Assembly (NCBI GenBank): GCA_964609695.1
Contig: CAZSSP010000004.1
Span: 124,001-188,000 of the forward strand
Direction: 5' to 3'
DNA length: 64,000 nt
Source: JAGNHS01 sp964609695
GTDB taxonomy: Bacteria; Bdellovibrionota; UBA2428
Shown here: positions 8,554-17,458 of the stretch, piece by piece
Layout: every line of letters begins with the position of its first letter
Position numbering within the stretch: position 1 is the stretch's first letter
The notes under the pieces: model-generated
Databases searched by the model: none
The model's input: only the letters and a program-made list of their open reading frames with translations
Told to the model about the DNA's origin: nothing
Position numbers and translations under genes: made by a program

Positions 8554-9826
8554 CTTTCTTCAGGGCCTTTCCTGCAAAAACATCGAGCGTTTTAAGCTCG
8601 GTAAGTTGCTTTGCAAGGCCAGGAAGCATGCCTTTGGAACGAAGTTCCTCAAGCAACTCTTGAGGCTTCCGCTGCTCTTGCATCGCATATCTTACTATTT
8701 CATCTCGGATGTCTTCTTGCGAGGCTTGAATGTTTTCTTTGCTAGCTATTTCGCTGAGCAGCAATGAGGCTTTTACTTGTCTAAGTGCTCGAGTTTCCAT
8801 CTCACTTTGCCATTCCTTGAGGCGTTGCTCAATTTGATCTTGTGGCAAGGCCATTTGGGAAAGGTTACGCGCGGCTTCAGTGGCTAAATATTCAACTTGT
8901 TGATTCACTAAAGTTTGGGGAGCATCCACTGGGTTTTCGCTAATTAACCAATCTATGAATTCTTCTTTAATGTCATTTTTGAGACGAGTTTCTTTTTCTT
9001 TTCTCAGATCATCGCTTACGCGAGTTTTTAGAGACTCTAAAGTTTCAAAAGGACCAATCTTTTTTAAATTTTCTTCAGTCCACTCAGGAGTTTTACGAGA
9101 TACCACGGCAAGAATTTCTACATCAAAATCGTAAGTTTTATTTGGAAAAGCTTGGTGAGATTCTTCATATTTAACTGTGAAACTTTTTTTGTCGCCCTTT
9201 TTTAATCCAGCGATGTTTTTGCAGAATTCTTTTCCAAAATAATTTTCAGCGGCATTTATAAACAAACTGTCGCCACCAACTTCAGGCACATCTTTTCCAG
9301 CTTCAGAAGCTTTAATTTTAATTCGAGCAAATGAAGTGGCGCCAATGATTTCAGTTTCAGGCGCATCTTCAAAAGTTGAAAGTCGCTCTTGAATATGACT
9401 TAGAGTTGTTGAAATTTCTTCTTCACTCACTTCAACAGAAGTGGGTTTTTTACTCGCAAAACCTTGGTAATTTTTCATGTTCACAGGCGGCATGTTTTCG
9501 AATTGAGCTGTGAATTTAAAACTATCACTATCTTTTACAGGTAAAAAATCAACTCTGGGTGAGTGTGCAGGTTGAAGAGAATTTTCTTTCAAGGCTTCGG
9601 GTAGAAATTTTTCTACAAGATTACGTGCAACATGGTCTTGTGCCATACCGCTATAAGTTTTTACGATTACGGATAAGGGGGCTTTACCTTTTCGAAAGCC
9701 TTTGAGTTCCGCTTCCTTTTGAATATCGCGGTATGTTTTTTCGAATTCTGCTTTTACAGAATCTACAGGAATTTCGACTGAGATTTTTTTAAAATGGCCA
9801 TCAAGATTTTCAACTTCGTGTTTCAT
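8543..9826 (-). CDS. tig: Trigger factor (ribosome-associated chaperone and peptidyl-prolyl isomerase)
   Basis: 427 residues from the ATG at 9826, against about 430 in most bacteria. It binds nascent chains at the ribosome exit tunnel. The N-terminal ribosome-binding domain contains the signature region ELKGFRKGKAP (about residues 42-52), where GFRKGKAP corresponds to the ribosome-docking loop. The FKBP-like domain is about 150-245 and the helical C-terminal arms follow. The frame is open for another 12 codons upstream, but MKHEVENL is the natural start, with AAGGTG just before it. It overlaps the end of lgt by 17 bases and clpP by 11 bases. Confidence 0.96.
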   Translation of the reverse strand: MKHEVENLDGHFKKISVEIPVDSVKAEFEKTYRDIQKEAELKGFRKGKAPLSVIVKTYSGMAQDHVARNLVEKFLPEALKENSLQPAHSPRVDFLPVKDSDSFKFTAQFENMPPVNMKNYQGFASKKPTSVEVSEEEISTTLSHIQERLSTFEDAPETEIIGATSFARIKIKASEAGKDVPEVGGDSLFINAAENYFGKEFCKNIAGLKKGDKKSFTVKYEESHQAFPNKTYDFDVEILAVVSRKTPEWTEENLKKIGPFETLESLKTRVSDDLRKEKETRLKNDIKEEFIDWLISENPVDAPQTLVNQQVEYLATEAARNLSQMALPQDQIEQRLKEWQSEMETRALRQVKASLLLSEIASKENIQASQEDIRDEIVRYAMQEQRKPQELLEELRSKGMLPGLAKQLTELKTLDVFAGKALKKDEQ

Positions 9827-10577
9827 GGGCACCTTTATGGATCCTTGCGCCAAGAAAATCAAGTAAAAGCAGGACTAAGATTATAGCAATTGATATCCAT
9901 TGGGAGGGTGAAAGAGCTCCCCATTGTCCTCTCGAGGGGTCTCCTCGGGTAAATTCATTGAAAAATCGCAAAAAAGCATAGCTAAATAGATAGATTTTCC
10001 ACGATTTCAGCCCCTTTTTTAGGGGTTTTCTATTGTTGATAAATAGGGCTATAGAAATAATAATAAGCCCTATAATTTCATACACTTGACTAGGGTGTAA
10101 CGGAATATTTGTCGGGGCCTTTGAGAAGGGGTCTTGATAGTAAATGGCCCAAGGAAGATTACATTTTTTCCCGTAACAACAGCCCTTTAGAAGACAACCG
10201 AGCCTTCCAAGGGCGTGGGCTAAGGATAGCCCGGGGCTGGCGGCACTAAAAAGCGCTTCCCAAGGAATTTTGTTTTTATAGGCTAAAAAAAGGAGACAAA
10301 GGGCTCCAGAAATTAAGCCTCCATAAAAACCTATGCCTCCATGATAAAGGAAACTATTTAAGGTGAAGTCGAAATTCGAAATGAGATAAAAAAACCTAGC
10401 GCCCAAGAGTGCAGAAAATATAGTGGGGATACTCAGCATGAGGATAAGTTGGGGAGAAATATTAAAGCGCCGCGCTTCTAGCGCACTCACAAAGACCCCA
10501 AGAAGTAGAGATAATAGCAATATAAATGGATAGCTTTGTACTTGTAGAAAGCTAAAATTAACGAGAAGTGGGCGCAT
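9810..10577 (-). CDS. lgt: Prolipoprotein diacylglyceryl transferase
   Basis: 255 residues, about seven hydrophobic segments, inner membrane. It attaches diacylglycerol to the lipobox Cys of prolipoproteins. Family features: HGGIGFYGG (His79), the arginine-containing motif ALGRLGCLLKGCCYG (Arg125, the position of the essential Arg in GRIGNF of E. coli), HPSQVYE, and RFFNEFTRGD near the end. The Cys-rich KGCCYGKKC variant replaces NGELWG of E. coli and is common in other Lgt-family subgroups. It overlaps lspA by 20 bases, so the two consecutive steps of lipoprotein maturation are made together. Confidence 0.9.
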   Translation of the reverse strand: MRPLLVNFSFLQVQSYPFILLLSLLLGVFVSALEARRFNISPQLILMLSIPTIFSALLGARFFYLISNFDFTLNSFLYHGGIGFYGGLISGALCLLFLAYKNKIPWEALFSAASPGLSLAHALGRLGCLLKGCCYGKKCNLPWAIYYQDPFSKAPTNIPLHPSQVYEIIGLIIISIALFINNRKPLKKGLKSWKIYLFSYAFLRFFNEFTRGDPSRGQWGALSPSQWISIAIILVLLLLDFLGARIHKGAHETRS

Positions 10578-11115
10578 TCTTATTCAAGACATAAGATTCA
10601 AACATAATAAGAATTACAGCAATTGTTACGGCGGCATCCGCGACATTAAAGACGGGCCAATGGCAGGTGTTGCCATCAACGGTATAAAATAATGGAATGC
10701 AGGAACCACTTTTAGTGGTGTAAAACCAATCGATAAAATCGACCACATAACTTAAATGAATGCGGTCGATAAAATTACCAAGGGCACCGCCTACAACAAG
10801 CCCCATTGTTAGGGGGCGATAAATTTCATTTTTTTCAAATTTTCTGATGTGAAAATACCAAAGCCCTCCCAGAATTAAAAATGGAAGGATGCTTAAGAGA
10901 ACTTTTTGAAGCTCGGGGGGGAGCGGACTGTTGGGGCCATTAAAAACCCCAAAAGCAAGTCCCCTATTATGGACAAAGGTCCATTGCCACCAACTTAAAA
11001 AGGGTTTTGATTCCCCTTCAAATTGGAATAGATCGAGAACGGTTTTTTTAGTCCATTGGTCTAAAACGAGTATCATGAGGGCTAAAGAGGAAATGATGCT
11101 ATAGACGCGGCTCAT
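10558..11115 (-). CDS. lspA: Lipoprotein signal peptidase
   Basis: 185 residues with four membrane segments. This aspartyl peptidase cuts signal peptides before the lipidated Cys. Motifs: DQWTK near the N-terminus, HNRGLAFG, GALGNFIDRIH, VVDFIDW (catalytic Asp126) and FNVADAAV (catalytic Asp160). The two catalytic Asp are about 34 residues apart, compared with about 18-19 in E. coli and Pseudomonas LspA. The extra 15 or so residues form a loop containing two Cys (139 and 151). It is the first gene of the minus-strand unit lspA-lgt-tig-clpP-clpX-lon and is divergent from ileS with 93 bases between them. Confidence 0.95.
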   Translation of the reverse strand: MSRVYSIISSLALMILVLDQWTKKTVLDLFQFEGESKPFLSWWQWTFVHNRGLAFGVFNGPNSPLPPELQKVLLSILPFLILGGLWYFHIRKFEKNEIYRPLTMGLVVGGALGNFIDRIHLSYVVDFIDWFYTTKSGSCIPLFYTVDGNTCHWPVFNVADAAVTIAVILIMFESYVLNKNAPTSR

Positions 11116-11208
11116 GTATCAACAATAGAACGATCTCGGCTAAAGAAAAAGACTCGAAAAATAAAATGGGCTCCGAAAAAAGGTCTCCTGTGCTATGCTT
11201 AGGAAATT

Positions 11209-14200
11209 GTGGAAAAGCGCTTTCCAGAGTTCGGTAGTGACTACTCATTTTCTAAACTTGAAGAAAAGATTTTGGCCTTTTGGCGTTCTGAAAAAATTTT
11301 TCAAAGAAGTTTAGACAACACTCAAGGCAAAAAAGAATTCTATTTTTATGATGGCCCTCCGTTTGCCACTGGCTTACCTCATTATGGCCACCTTTTAGCT
11401 GGAACCATTAAAGACATTGTTCCTCGATATTGGACTCAGCGAGGCTATCATGTGGCTAGAAAATTTGGATGGGATTGCCATGGGCTTCCCGTCGAATTTG
11501 AAATGGAAAAAACTTTGGGTTTGTCGGGTTCTTTGGCCATCAGAGACTACGGAGTCGCAAAATTCAATGAAGCCTGTCGCGGTACCGTGCTCAGATATGC
11601 AGCCGATTGGAAGCGAGTGGTTGAGCGTTTGGGTCGTTGGATCGACATGGACAACGATTACAAAACCATGGACGCCAAATTCATGGAAAGTGTTTGGTGG
11701 GTTTTCAAAGAACTCCACAATAAGGGTTTAATTTATCAAGGTAAAAAAGTTGTTCCTTATTCTTGGCGTTTAACGGCACCTTTATCTAATTTTGAAGCTT
11801 CATTAAATTATAAAAGCATTCAAGATCCTTCTATTTCAGTTTTGATGCCTCTTAAAGACAGTGATTTGGGAGATGATGTTGCCATTGCTATTTGGACAAC
11901 AACTCCATGGACACTTCCTTCAAATTTAGCTGTGGCCATTCAATTGGATCCTAAAAAAGTTCAATATTCATTATATGAACTCAAAGAAGCGCATGGAAAT
12001 ATTCGTAAAATTGTCATCGCAGATTTTGCTTACGAAGTTTATCAAAATATTTTAGGAAACAAACTTCAAGAAATTTCGGCAACCCAATTGCTTGGGCAAT
12101 TCTATCTGCCTTTGTTTGATGTTTTTAATGATGAAGAAAGAAAAGCACAAAAAGCTTTTCGAGTGATAGATGGAAGTAGCTTTGTCACTTCAGGGACTGG
12201 AACAGGACTTGTTCATTGTGCTCCAGCTTTCGGTGAGGATGACTTTTTTGCGTGTCAGGCGAATGGAATCGAAGCGGTTGACCCTACCGACATGCAGGCT
12301 ACTTTTACTGACAAAATAAAAGCCGATTCTACTTTGGCTTCAGTACAAGGCGTATTTGTTAAAGATGCTGATAAAACTATTATTGGATTAATTAAAGATA
12401 AGAAGAGATTACTTAAGCAGGATACTCTTCAGCACTCTTATCCATTTTGTGAGCGCTCCGACACTCCTCTCATTTATAAAGCGATTTCAAGTTGGTTTGT
12501 AAAAGTTGAATCCATGCGCGAGGCCATGCTGGCTAATAATCAAAAAATTCGCTGGGTGCCTGACAATATTAAAGAAGGGCGCTTTGGTACTTGGCTCGCA
12601 AATGCTCGAGACTGGTGTATTTCGAGAAATCGTTTTTGGGGAACCCCTATTCCTGTTTGGATTTGTGAAAAGTGTGAAAAATGGACTGTTGTTGGAAGCC
12701 AAGAAGAACTTGAAAAGCTTTCTTCCAAAAAAGTTCCCGATCTTCACATGCATTTTGTTGATGAAATCAAAATAGATTGTTCTCATTGTGGCGAAAAGCA
12801 ATCCATGAAGAGAACTCCTGAAGTTTTAGATTGTTGGTTTGAGTCGGGCTCAATGCCTTATGCTCAGGAGCATTATCCTTTTGAAAATAAGGAAAAACTA
12901 GATCAGTCTTTTCCGGCAGATTTTATTGCCGAGGGACTCGATCAAACTCGGGGATGGTTTTACACGCTCACAGTTCTCTCGACAGCACTATTTGGAAAAC
13001 CTGCATTTGAGAGCTGTATCGTGAATGGAATTGTGTTGGCGGAAGACGGCCGAAAAATGAGTAAGCGTCTTAAAAACTATCCCGATCCAAATCTCATTTT
13101 CGAAAAATATGGAGCCGATGCACTTCGTTTATATTTAGTCCAATCTCCAGCCATGCACGCTGAGGATTTGCGCTTTACCGAAAAACAACTTGTTGAACTC
13201 ATGCGCGCTGTAATGCTTCCTTTGTGGAACGCGTATTCCTTTTTCTCTTCCTACGCCAATATTGATTTGTGGTATCCAGAGGGGCTTGAGGTTTCGGGAG
13301 AAGCCACAGATCTAGATAGATGGATTTTGGGTCGAGTTAAAGAAACTGAAGCCCAGATTCATGAAAAAATGGAAGCCTTTCATCTTTATGAAGTTCCTCC
13401 ATTGTTGACTTCCTTTATTGATGACTTAACTAATTGGTATATTCGCCTTAATCGCGAAAGATTTTGGTCTGAGAGAAATTCAAAAACAGAAGCCAACAAA
13501 GAGGCGGCCTATTCTACTCTTTATTGTGTGCTGATGAGATTGACTAAAATCCTTTCACCAGTGCTTCCATTTATGAGTGAAGTTCTCTTTGCTTCTTTAA
13601 ATAGAATGACTCTTGATGAATTGAAGGGATCCGAAGTTAAAAGTGTTCACGAAAGTTTCTTTGATGATCTTTCTACTTTAAGTTTAAGCGAGTCTGATAA
13701 AACATTGTTGAGGCAAGTCAGTGTCGCGAAAAAAATTATTCTATTAGGAAGAAGTTTGCGTGGAGAAGCTAAAATTGGACTTCGCCAGCCACTTTTGAGT
13801 TTACGAGTTGCGGGTTTAAGTCAGTCTGAATCAGACGAACTTTCGGCCTTAAAGGGATTAGTTTGTCAGGAGCTCAATATTAGAAGCATTACGTTGGTCG
13901 ATCGAGCTTCTGATTTGGTTGAGGAAAGCGCTCGGCCTAATTTTAAAATATTGGGAAAACGAATTGGTCCCGATATGAAAGAATTGCAATCCATACTTCA
14001 GTCATGGACTTCCAAAGACATTTTAGATTTTGAAGCCAAAGGCGTTTGGCTGTTTAAGGGCCATGAGCTCAAATTAGGTGAAATTGAAATTGTTAGAAAA
14101 GCTAAAGAAGGTCGATTTGCTTTGGCTCAATTCAGTTTAGTTGCAGAATTAGACACAACATTAAACGATGAATTGCTTGATGAAGGGGTTCAGCGAGAGC

Positions 14201-14442
14201 TTGTGAATCGAATCCAGCAACGCAGAAAAGAAATGAAACTTAAACTTACAGACAGAATTGCAGTCAAATGGTGGGCCACTCCAGGATCACGAATTGAGAG
14301 AGTTTTGACGACAGAAGATTTCTTGCGTCAAACGGCAAATGAGACACTTTCAAATTCTTTTGAGCAGCTTAAAGAAGCTCCTTCGCTAGAAAAAGAGAAT
14401 TTAGAAGGTCATGGCGAGCTCAGTTTCGAAGTTAAAATTTAA
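11209..14442 (+). CDS. ileS: Isoleucyl-tRNA synthetase, eukaryote-like (IleS2) type
   Basis: 1077 residues, clearly longer than the 930-940 of the common bacterial IleS. Class I signatures: HYGH (58-61) in a context YDGPPFATGLPHYGHLLAG, and KMSKR near residue 617. The HIGH context and the following IKDIVPRYWTQRGYHV are those of the eukaryote/archaea-like IleS2 clade. The common bacterial form has 'HDGPPYANGDIHIGHALNK'. The editing domain (about 190-400) and a long C-terminal tRNA-binding region are present. Two Cys pairs (CEKCEKW and CSHCGEK, about residues 485-525) may bind zinc. It starts at GTG with AGGA four bases upstream. Known of the clade: IleS2 enzymes are often insensitive to mupirocin. 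Confidence 0.96.
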   Translation: MEKRFPEFGSDYSFSKLEEKILAFWRSEKIFQRSLDNTQGKKEFYFYDGPPFATGLPHYGHLLAGTIKDIVPRYWTQRGYHVARKFGWDCHGLPVEFEMEKTLGLSGSLAIRDYGVAKFNEACRGTVLRYAADWKRVVERLGRWIDMDNDYKTMDAKFMESVWWVFKELHNKGLIYQGKKVVPYSWRLTAPLSNFEASLNYKSIQDPSISVLMPLKDSDLGDDVAIAIWTTTPWTLPSNLAVAIQLDPKKVQYSLYELKEAHGNIRKIVIADFAYEVYQNILGNKLQEISATQLLGQFYLPLFDVFNDEERKAQKAFRVIDGSSFVTSGTGTGLVHCAPAFGEDDFFACQANGIEAVDPTDMQATFTDKIKADSTLASVQGVFVKDADKTIIGLIKDKKRLLKQDTLQHSYPFCERSDTPLIYKAISSWFVKVESMREAMLANNQKIRWVPDNIKEGRFGTWLANARDWCISRNRFWGTPIPVWICEKCEKWTVVGSQEELEKLSSKKVPDLHMHFVDEIKIDCSHCGEKQSMKRTPEVLDCWFESGSMPYAQEHYPFENKEKLDQSFPADFIAEGLDQTRGWFYTLTVLSTALFGKPAFESCIVNGIVLAEDGRKMSKRLKNYPDPNLIFEKYGADALRLYLVQSPAMHAEDLRFTEKQLVELMRAVMLPLWNAYSFFSSYANIDLWYPEGLEVSGEATDLDRWILGRVKETEAQIHEKMEAFHLYEVPPLLTSFIDDLTNWYIRLNRERFWSERNSKTEANKEAAYSTLYCVLMRLTKILSPVLPFMSEVLFASLNRMTLDELKGSEVKSVHESFFDDLSTLSLSESDKTLLRQVSVAKKIILLGRSLRGEAKIGLRQPLLSLRVAGLSQSESDELSALKGLVCQELNIRSITLVDRASDLVEESARPNFKILGKRIGPDMKELQSILQSWTSKDILDFEAKGVWLFKGHELKLGEIEIVRKAKEGRFALAQFSLVAELDTTLNDELLDEGVQRELVNRIQQRRKEMKLKLTDRIAVKWWATPGSRIERVLTTEDFLRQTANETLSNSFEQLKEAPSLEKENLEGHGELSFEVKI

Positions 14443-14501
14443 TATTGAAAGTTAGACAATTTAAGGCGACACACTGCGCGTCTATCCTATTGTCCCTCGT
14501 C

Positions 14502-17426
14502 ATGTATAAGAAGCTACCTAAACTTTGTCTTTCGTTTATTCTTATTTTTTGTCATCATAAGAGCCTGATGGCTGAAATAACATTTGATCATGAAAATATT
14601 AATGGCTGGGATGTCTATTTAGTCGATACCGGTATTGGTAATGAAATGGCTATGGCCATTCGAGTGGAAACAGGTGCTTTGCACGATGACCCTAAAGTGC
14701 ATGCTGGCCGTGCTCATTTGTGGGAGCATGTTATATTTCAAGGTTCTAAAAGCTTTCCTGATCCTAATTATTTTTTTAATGAAGCTAATAAATTAGGCGC
14801 TACTGACGCTAATGCTTACACTGCCGACGATCACACTCTTTTTCTTTTAAAGTTTCATGAGTCTCAATTTTCTGGAGCCTCTAAAATTTTAACATCTCTT
14901 TTTAGAGAGCCACTTCTTGATCCAAAATATTTTAATACTGAGAGAGACAACGTGGTGAATGAGGCCAAGGACTATAAGGCGCGTGATGACATTGCACTTA
15001 ATGACGGTCTTTTAATTTATTTGCTAGAAGAAAGTCATCCATTTCGTATGTATCACGTGGGTGAAGAGTCGCAACTTAATGCGATGACTATTAAGGACTT
15101 GGCGACACTTTATTATTCCAACTATCGACCAGGTTCTAGTGCAGTTTTTGTGAGCGGAAATTTTAGAAGAGCTGCTAAAGATCTCAGCATGACAAGCAAG
15201 GAGCAAGTTTTAGCAAATTTAAAAGTAAGATTGACTCCTTTTGAGGCTCCAAAAGATTTAGAGCTTCCACCTCCTAATAAGGATAAAGTTTTTCCTTCTT
15301 TAAAAAGCGGTGGGTACAATTACGTTGAGTTTAAGTCTACAGATGAAAACGTAAGATCGTTTCAAGTGAATATTCCTTTTGAGGCCGATATCAATCCTAT
15401 CGTTCTTGAAACTTTAACAGATTATTTAAATATTCAATTAAAAGGAGCTTTAGCTAAAGAACTTAAAGATGCTAACGTCACAACACAGTTTAGGATTCAG
15501 GGAAATGACGTTAACAATATAAGATTTCTTGAAGTCTATGCTTCTTTGGATCATGGGCAATCAGATGTTTTGAGAGATGCCGTTGTTAAAAATTTGTTTA
15601 AAAAGATTAAGGCGCTTTTATCTTCGGGATTGAATTCAGAGACCATTCAGTTTCTCCGTCAAAGAAATATTAGCTCATATGAAAAAATGAAAGATCCTTT
15701 GAGTGCTGCTGAGCATTTAGGAGAATTCATTTCAAAATGGAAAACAGAGGTCAACGCTTTTAATTTTAGAGGACTTTATTCACAAGTTACTCTTGAACAG
15801 ATGCAGGATGCAGCTCGAATTATTTTTACAAAGCCGCAATTGTTGATGAGCTATGTGGGGCCAGATGTAGTGTCTTCTGAGATTGATCCTGTTTTTGGTA
15901 GGGCCTTCAATCGAGTAAAAAATCAAAAGCTCTTGGATGATGTCGATGCCATTATGAAAGACAATCCTTCAGTGAGCGCTGAATTGGAAATTCCGAAATT
16001 TAATTTGGCTTTTAGAGAAAAACCACTGGCATTAGCCGATGAGCTTATTAAAATCCAAGGCGATGCTCGTTTTTCAAGAGATCCTTTTTTAGTTTCAAAA
16101 CATAGTAGTAATGAGGGAGCTCTTCAGGTGGAAGTAGAGTTTTCACCAAATACTAAAACTGAAGAATTTGCAGCCATGCAAATCTTTCTACGAGCCTTTA
16201 TTGAAGAAAATAGAACTTTGTTTACATACTTTGATGCACTTTCTATTAAGGTCAACGCTTCTCAGGCTGGAAATCTTATGTTTTCAAGTGCTGGAAACTC
16301 GTTGGCTGCACTTAAAGTTCAAGAATGGTTTTGGCCGGCTTTCAAAGCATTTAAGCCTAGCGCCGATATTTTGAAAAAAGCCAAAACACTTATTGTTCAA
16401 GCCAATGCAAAAAATCAAATGAATAGTTTTCCTCCCCAAATCACCATTCGTCAGTTAAAGCCTTATTTTTACGTACAGAATGCGCAAGAATTGGAAGCTT
16501 CTAAATTGGAAAAAGCCATTGAAGAAATGGATTTAACAAAAGTGATTTCTAGTGTTGAAAATACTTTAGAGCGAACGGACCTTAATTTAGGACTTTACGG
16601 TGATTATGAGCGCTCTGATGTTGAGGGTTTTGCTGCGTTGATTAAAAAAGTTTTTCCAAAAGCTCTGACAGCAGATGAGCGGGTTGCGTCTGATCGAAGA
16701 CCTATAGGTCTTAAAAAAGACCTCATCATAGAGCTCGATCTACCCTCCACAAAAAAAGTCGGAGATGTGTCTCTTATGAGAGCTATTCCGGGAGCAAGTT
16801 TTGAAAACATAGCTCAAGATGACAGAAAACTAAGAGCCTTTTATTCCATCGCTGAAGAATTTTTAAACATGAGAGTCTTTGATATTAACCGCAACGAAAA
16901 AGCTTTGGGTTATGTTCAAAGAGCAACTTCAATTAAAACTAAAAAAGCTTATTGGATGCTCTTTTTAGGAATGACAGGAGATTTAGAAAAGGAAGGGGAA
17001 GCCAAAATAGAGGGTGACTCCAGAGCTGCACTAGTAGTTGATGGTTGGAAGCGATCGCTAGAGCTTTTACGAAATATTTCAAGCGCGGAATTCGAAGAAA
17101 TTCGAGCGGGCATTCAGCTTAGAAGAAAAATTGAGAAAGTTGAAATTGATGAATTGTTGGATGAGGCCTTTTCTCTTTATCATCAAAGTGAAGGTGTGGA
17201 GCACACTATGGAATCTTTTGATTCTGAATTGGCCACTCTAAGTTACGAACAGTTTTTAGCGCTCAGCAAAGAATTTCTATTAGATCAAAACATAGCCTTA
17301 GATGTGGTTTCATCTAGAGATTCGGCCAAAACACGAAATGAAATGGCTAAAAGTGACTCACACTATACATGTCAGTCTTCATTATTATTGGCGGGCACAA
17401 AAGAATTGCCTAGTTTGATGAAGTAG
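14502..17426 (+). CDS. Exported M16 (insulinase/pitrilysin) family metalloprotease
   Basis: 974 residues. The N-terminus MYKKLPKLCLSFILIFCHHK is a signal peptide, so the enzyme probably works in the periplasm. The inverted zinc motif HxxEH is present as HLWEH (72-76). The third zinc ligand is probably Glu154 in NVVNEAKDY, at the expected distance of 75-80 residues. The second, non-catalytic M16 half fills the rest, as expected for pitrilysin-size single-chain enzymes. I chose the ATG at 14502 over a TTG at 14445 because it puts the signal peptide at the N-terminus. Neither has a clear Shine-Dalgarno. It follows ileS at 59 bases and may share its transcript. Confidence 0.88.
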   Translation: MYKKLPKLCLSFILIFCHHKSLMAEITFDHENINGWDVYLVDTGIGNEMAMAIRVETGALHDDPKVHAGRAHLWEHVIFQGSKSFPDPNYFFNEANKLGATDANAYTADDHTLFLLKFHESQFSGASKILTSLFREPLLDPKYFNTERDNVVNEAKDYKARDDIALNDGLLIYLLEESHPFRMYHVGEESQLNAMTIKDLATLYYSNYRPGSSAVFVSGNFRRAAKDLSMTSKEQVLANLKVRLTPFEAPKDLELPPPNKDKVFPSLKSGGYNYVEFKSTDENVRSFQVNIPFEADINPIVLETLTDYLNIQLKGALAKELKDANVTTQFRIQGNDVNNIRFLEVYASLDHGQSDVLRDAVVKNLFKKIKALLSSGLNSETIQFLRQRNISSYEKMKDPLSAAEHLGEFISKWKTEVNAFNFRGLYSQVTLEQMQDAARIIFTKPQLLMSYVGPDVVSSEIDPVFGRAFNRVKNQKLLDDVDAIMKDNPSVSAELEIPKFNLAFREKPLALADELIKIQGDARFSRDPFLVSKHSSNEGALQVEVEFSPNTKTEEFAAMQIFLRAFIEENRTLFTYFDALSIKVNASQAGNLMFSSAGNSLAALKVQEWFWPAFKAFKPSADILKKAKTLIVQANAKNQMNSFPPQITIRQLKPYFYVQNAQELEASKLEKAIEEMDLTKVISSVENTLERTDLNLGLYGDYERSDVEGFAALIKKVFPKALTADERVASDRRPIGLKKDLIIELDLPSTKKVGDVSLMRAIPGASFENIAQDDRKLRAFYSIAEEFLNMRVFDINRNEKALGYVQRATSIKTKKAYWMLFLGMTGDLEKEGEAKIEGDSRAALVVDGWKRSLELLRNISSAEFEEIRAGIQLRRKIEKVEIDELLDEAFSLYHQSEGVEHTMESFDSELATLSYEQFLALSKEFLLDQNIALDVVSSRDSAKTRNEMAKSDSHYTCQSSLLLAGTKELPSLMK

Positions 17427-17458
17427 GAAAATTATCACTTAGGAATTATAATCCTACT

